Assembly (NCBI GenBank): GCA_934277615.1
Contig: CAKQUV010000014.1
Span: 1 to 11,420 of the forward strand
Origin: an uncultured Clostridia bacterium
GTDB taxonomy: Bacteria > Bacillota > Clostridia > Christensenellales > CAG-917
Reading direction: 5' to 3'
Length of the DNA: 11,420 nucleotides
A model generated the notes under the pieces. That model was not told the DNA's origin. It searched no databases and was given only the letters and a program-made list of their open reading frames with translations. Below, piece by piece: positions 10,324 to 11,420 of the stretch; positions within the stretch are counted from its first letter, which is position 1, and the number at the start of each line of letters is the position of its first letter. The translations under genes were made by a program, and so were the position numbers.

Positions 10324-11420
10324 ATGGAAAAAGAGTTTTTGACCGAAGCACATCGTTCCGTTACACTCAATGTCACCGGAGGCAAAATCGACAGCTTCCG
10401 TGAGAAGGAAGAAACAACCGGCACTGTCCGCGTATATGAAAACGGATGCATCGGTGTTGCCGGGTGTCTCGGAATACCCGACGAGAACGCACTGACAGAC
10501 AAAGCCAGAGAGGCTCTGGCACTCGGCATTCCATATCCCTGCAAACTCGGCGGCGCACTGGAACAGGAAGATCTCAAAGAAAAAGAGATCATCCCGGTAT
10601 CAGAGCTGATACCCACAATGCAGAGCTTCCTTGACCGTCTCGGCGATGCCTGCCCGCGTTTCGCCTTTTCAAATAAGATCAGCTTGAATTACAGAAAGGT
10701 CGAATACCGCAACTCCCTGGGGCGTCACCTGACAAGTTCCGGCAGCAATGTGGACATTCAGTTGCTTGCACAGAATCGTGGATCGGGAAATCTGTTTGAT
10801 ACCTCGTTCGGCTATAAAGGCGCTGACTTTGACCCGGATGCGCTGCTTTCACAGTTCGGAAAAGAATATGATGCGTTTTACACGCCTGCTGACATTACTC
10901 CCGGACGCTATCCCGTAGTTATGGATATCAGCGACCTGTTCGGCGGCACTCTGCAGCATTTTATTGCCGAAATGTACGCTTCCGGCGCTTCGCTGCTCAG
11001 CGGAAAACTTGGCAAAAAGGTTTTCTCGGACAGGCTCTCACTTAAAAATGATATGAATCCCGCAACAAACCCTGGTGTATGCTTCTTTGATACCGAGGGA
11101 TGCGTAGCACCTGATCTGCGCCCCACGCTGATCGACAGGGGAGCACTTGTCGGTCTTCTGACAACGAAAAAATCAGCAGAAAAGCTGAACCTGCCAAACA
11201 CCGGCACGGCGGCAGCCCCTTATGACGGCGTGCCGACCCTTGGCTTCAACCGTTTTTATGCAGAGCCGACTGCGCCTACACTAAGCGCGCTTGTATCGGG
11301 CAAAGCGATCTATGTCGTCATGACTTCAGGCGGCGATACCACACCGGACGGTCATTTTGCCGCACCGGTACAGATGTCTTACCTGATGGAAAACGGCAGA
11401 TTGGTCGGACGCCTTCCGGA
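10324..11420 (+). CDS. tldE: TldE/PmbA-family subunit (partial, cut by window end)
   Basis: The frame is open from the ATG at 10324 to the right edge (365 full codons). The translation has the PmbA/TldE plan: a variable N-terminal part with VTGGKIDSFREKEETTGTVR, then YTPADITPGRYPVVMDISDL (about 186-205), and the stretch LQHFIAEMYASGASLLSGK (about 212-230) in place of the HExxxH of TldD. Towards the end it has the VCFFDTEGCVAPDLRPTLID and GGDTTPDGHFAAPVQMSYLM stretches. It lacks the zinc motif, as expected for the non-catalytic partner that forms the heterodimer. GAGGTGAG lies 4 bases before the ATG, and the 10-bp gap to tldD shows an operon. The C-terminus is outside the window. Composition resembles tldD. 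Confidence 0.9.
   Translation, partial: MEKEFLTEAHRSVTLNVTGGKIDSFREKEETTGTVRVYENGCIGVAGCLGIPDENALTDKAREALALGIPYPCKLGGALEQEDLKEKEIIPVSELIPTMQSFLDRLGDACPRFAFSNKISLNYRKVEYRNSLGRHLTSSGSNVDIQLLAQNRGSGNLFDTSFGYKGADFDPDALLSQFGKEYDAFYTPADITPGRYPVVMDISDLFGGTLQHFIAEMYASGASLLSGKLGKKVFSDRLSLKNDMNPATNPGVCFFDTEGCVAPDLRPTLIDRGALVGLLTTKKSAEKLNLPNTGTAAAPYDGVPTLGFNRFYAEPTAPTLSALVSGKAIYVVMTSGGDTTPDGHFAAPVQMSYLMENGRLVGRLP

Overview
The window looks like chromosomal DNA of a low-to-moderate GC Gram-positive anaerobe, probably an uncultured clostridial Bacillota (Firmicutes). The evidence is the 5' end of a 16S rRNA gene at the left edge, consensus sigma-A promoters (TTGACA-17-TATAAT type, several with an extended -10), AGGAGG-type ribosome binding sites, short intrinsic terminators, and small XRE-type regulators whose C-terminal wording (FFDVS-D-L-GRKEI) is common in Clostridia. 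No species can be named from this window alone.

Layout. Positions 1-64 hold the start of a 16S rRNA gene on the minus strand, with a leader, tandem promoters and A/T-rich upstream sequence out to about 440. Positions 440-1000 appear non-coding and contain a 48-bp perfectly alternating purine-pyrimidine tract. From 1010 to 8213 nearly everything is on the minus strand: mnmA (tRNA 2-thiouridylase), two tandem paralogous two-helix membrane proteins, a third membrane protein, a zinc-ribbon membrane protein followed by a 41-residue ORF, cysK, mscS and a stand-alone nucleotidyltransferase-fold protein. Only two small XRE regulators, at 3400-3609 and 4489-4707, break this by running on the plus strand. 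Each is divergent from a membrane protein gene. Positions 8230-8975 are non-coding or degenerate: a GC-rich, hairpin-rich segment between terminators, a tRNA T-arm-like sequence, and a short C-terminal reading-frame remnant. From 8976 to the right edge a plus-strand pair encodes a TldD-type metalloprotease and its TldE/PmbA-type partner (cut by the window end). That pair is clearly richer in G+C than the left side.

How the parts work together. The most unusual part is 2209-4744: two copies of a module in which a 69-72-residue HTH-only regulator is transcribed away from a membrane protein gene. In both copies the membrane gene has a near-consensus promoter with one palindrome between -35 and -10 and a second at the transcription start. 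The distances between promoter and palindromes agree to the base in the two copies (operator centres 29 bp apart), while the palindrome sequences are different. This suggests two paralogous, insulated repressor-operator circuits that control membrane proteins of unknown function. mnmA, cysK and mscS are ordinary housekeeping or stress genes; mscS and cysK are probably cotranscribed. The change in composition near 8745, together with the tRNA-like fragment and ORF remnant there, marks a likely recombination, integration or assembly boundary.
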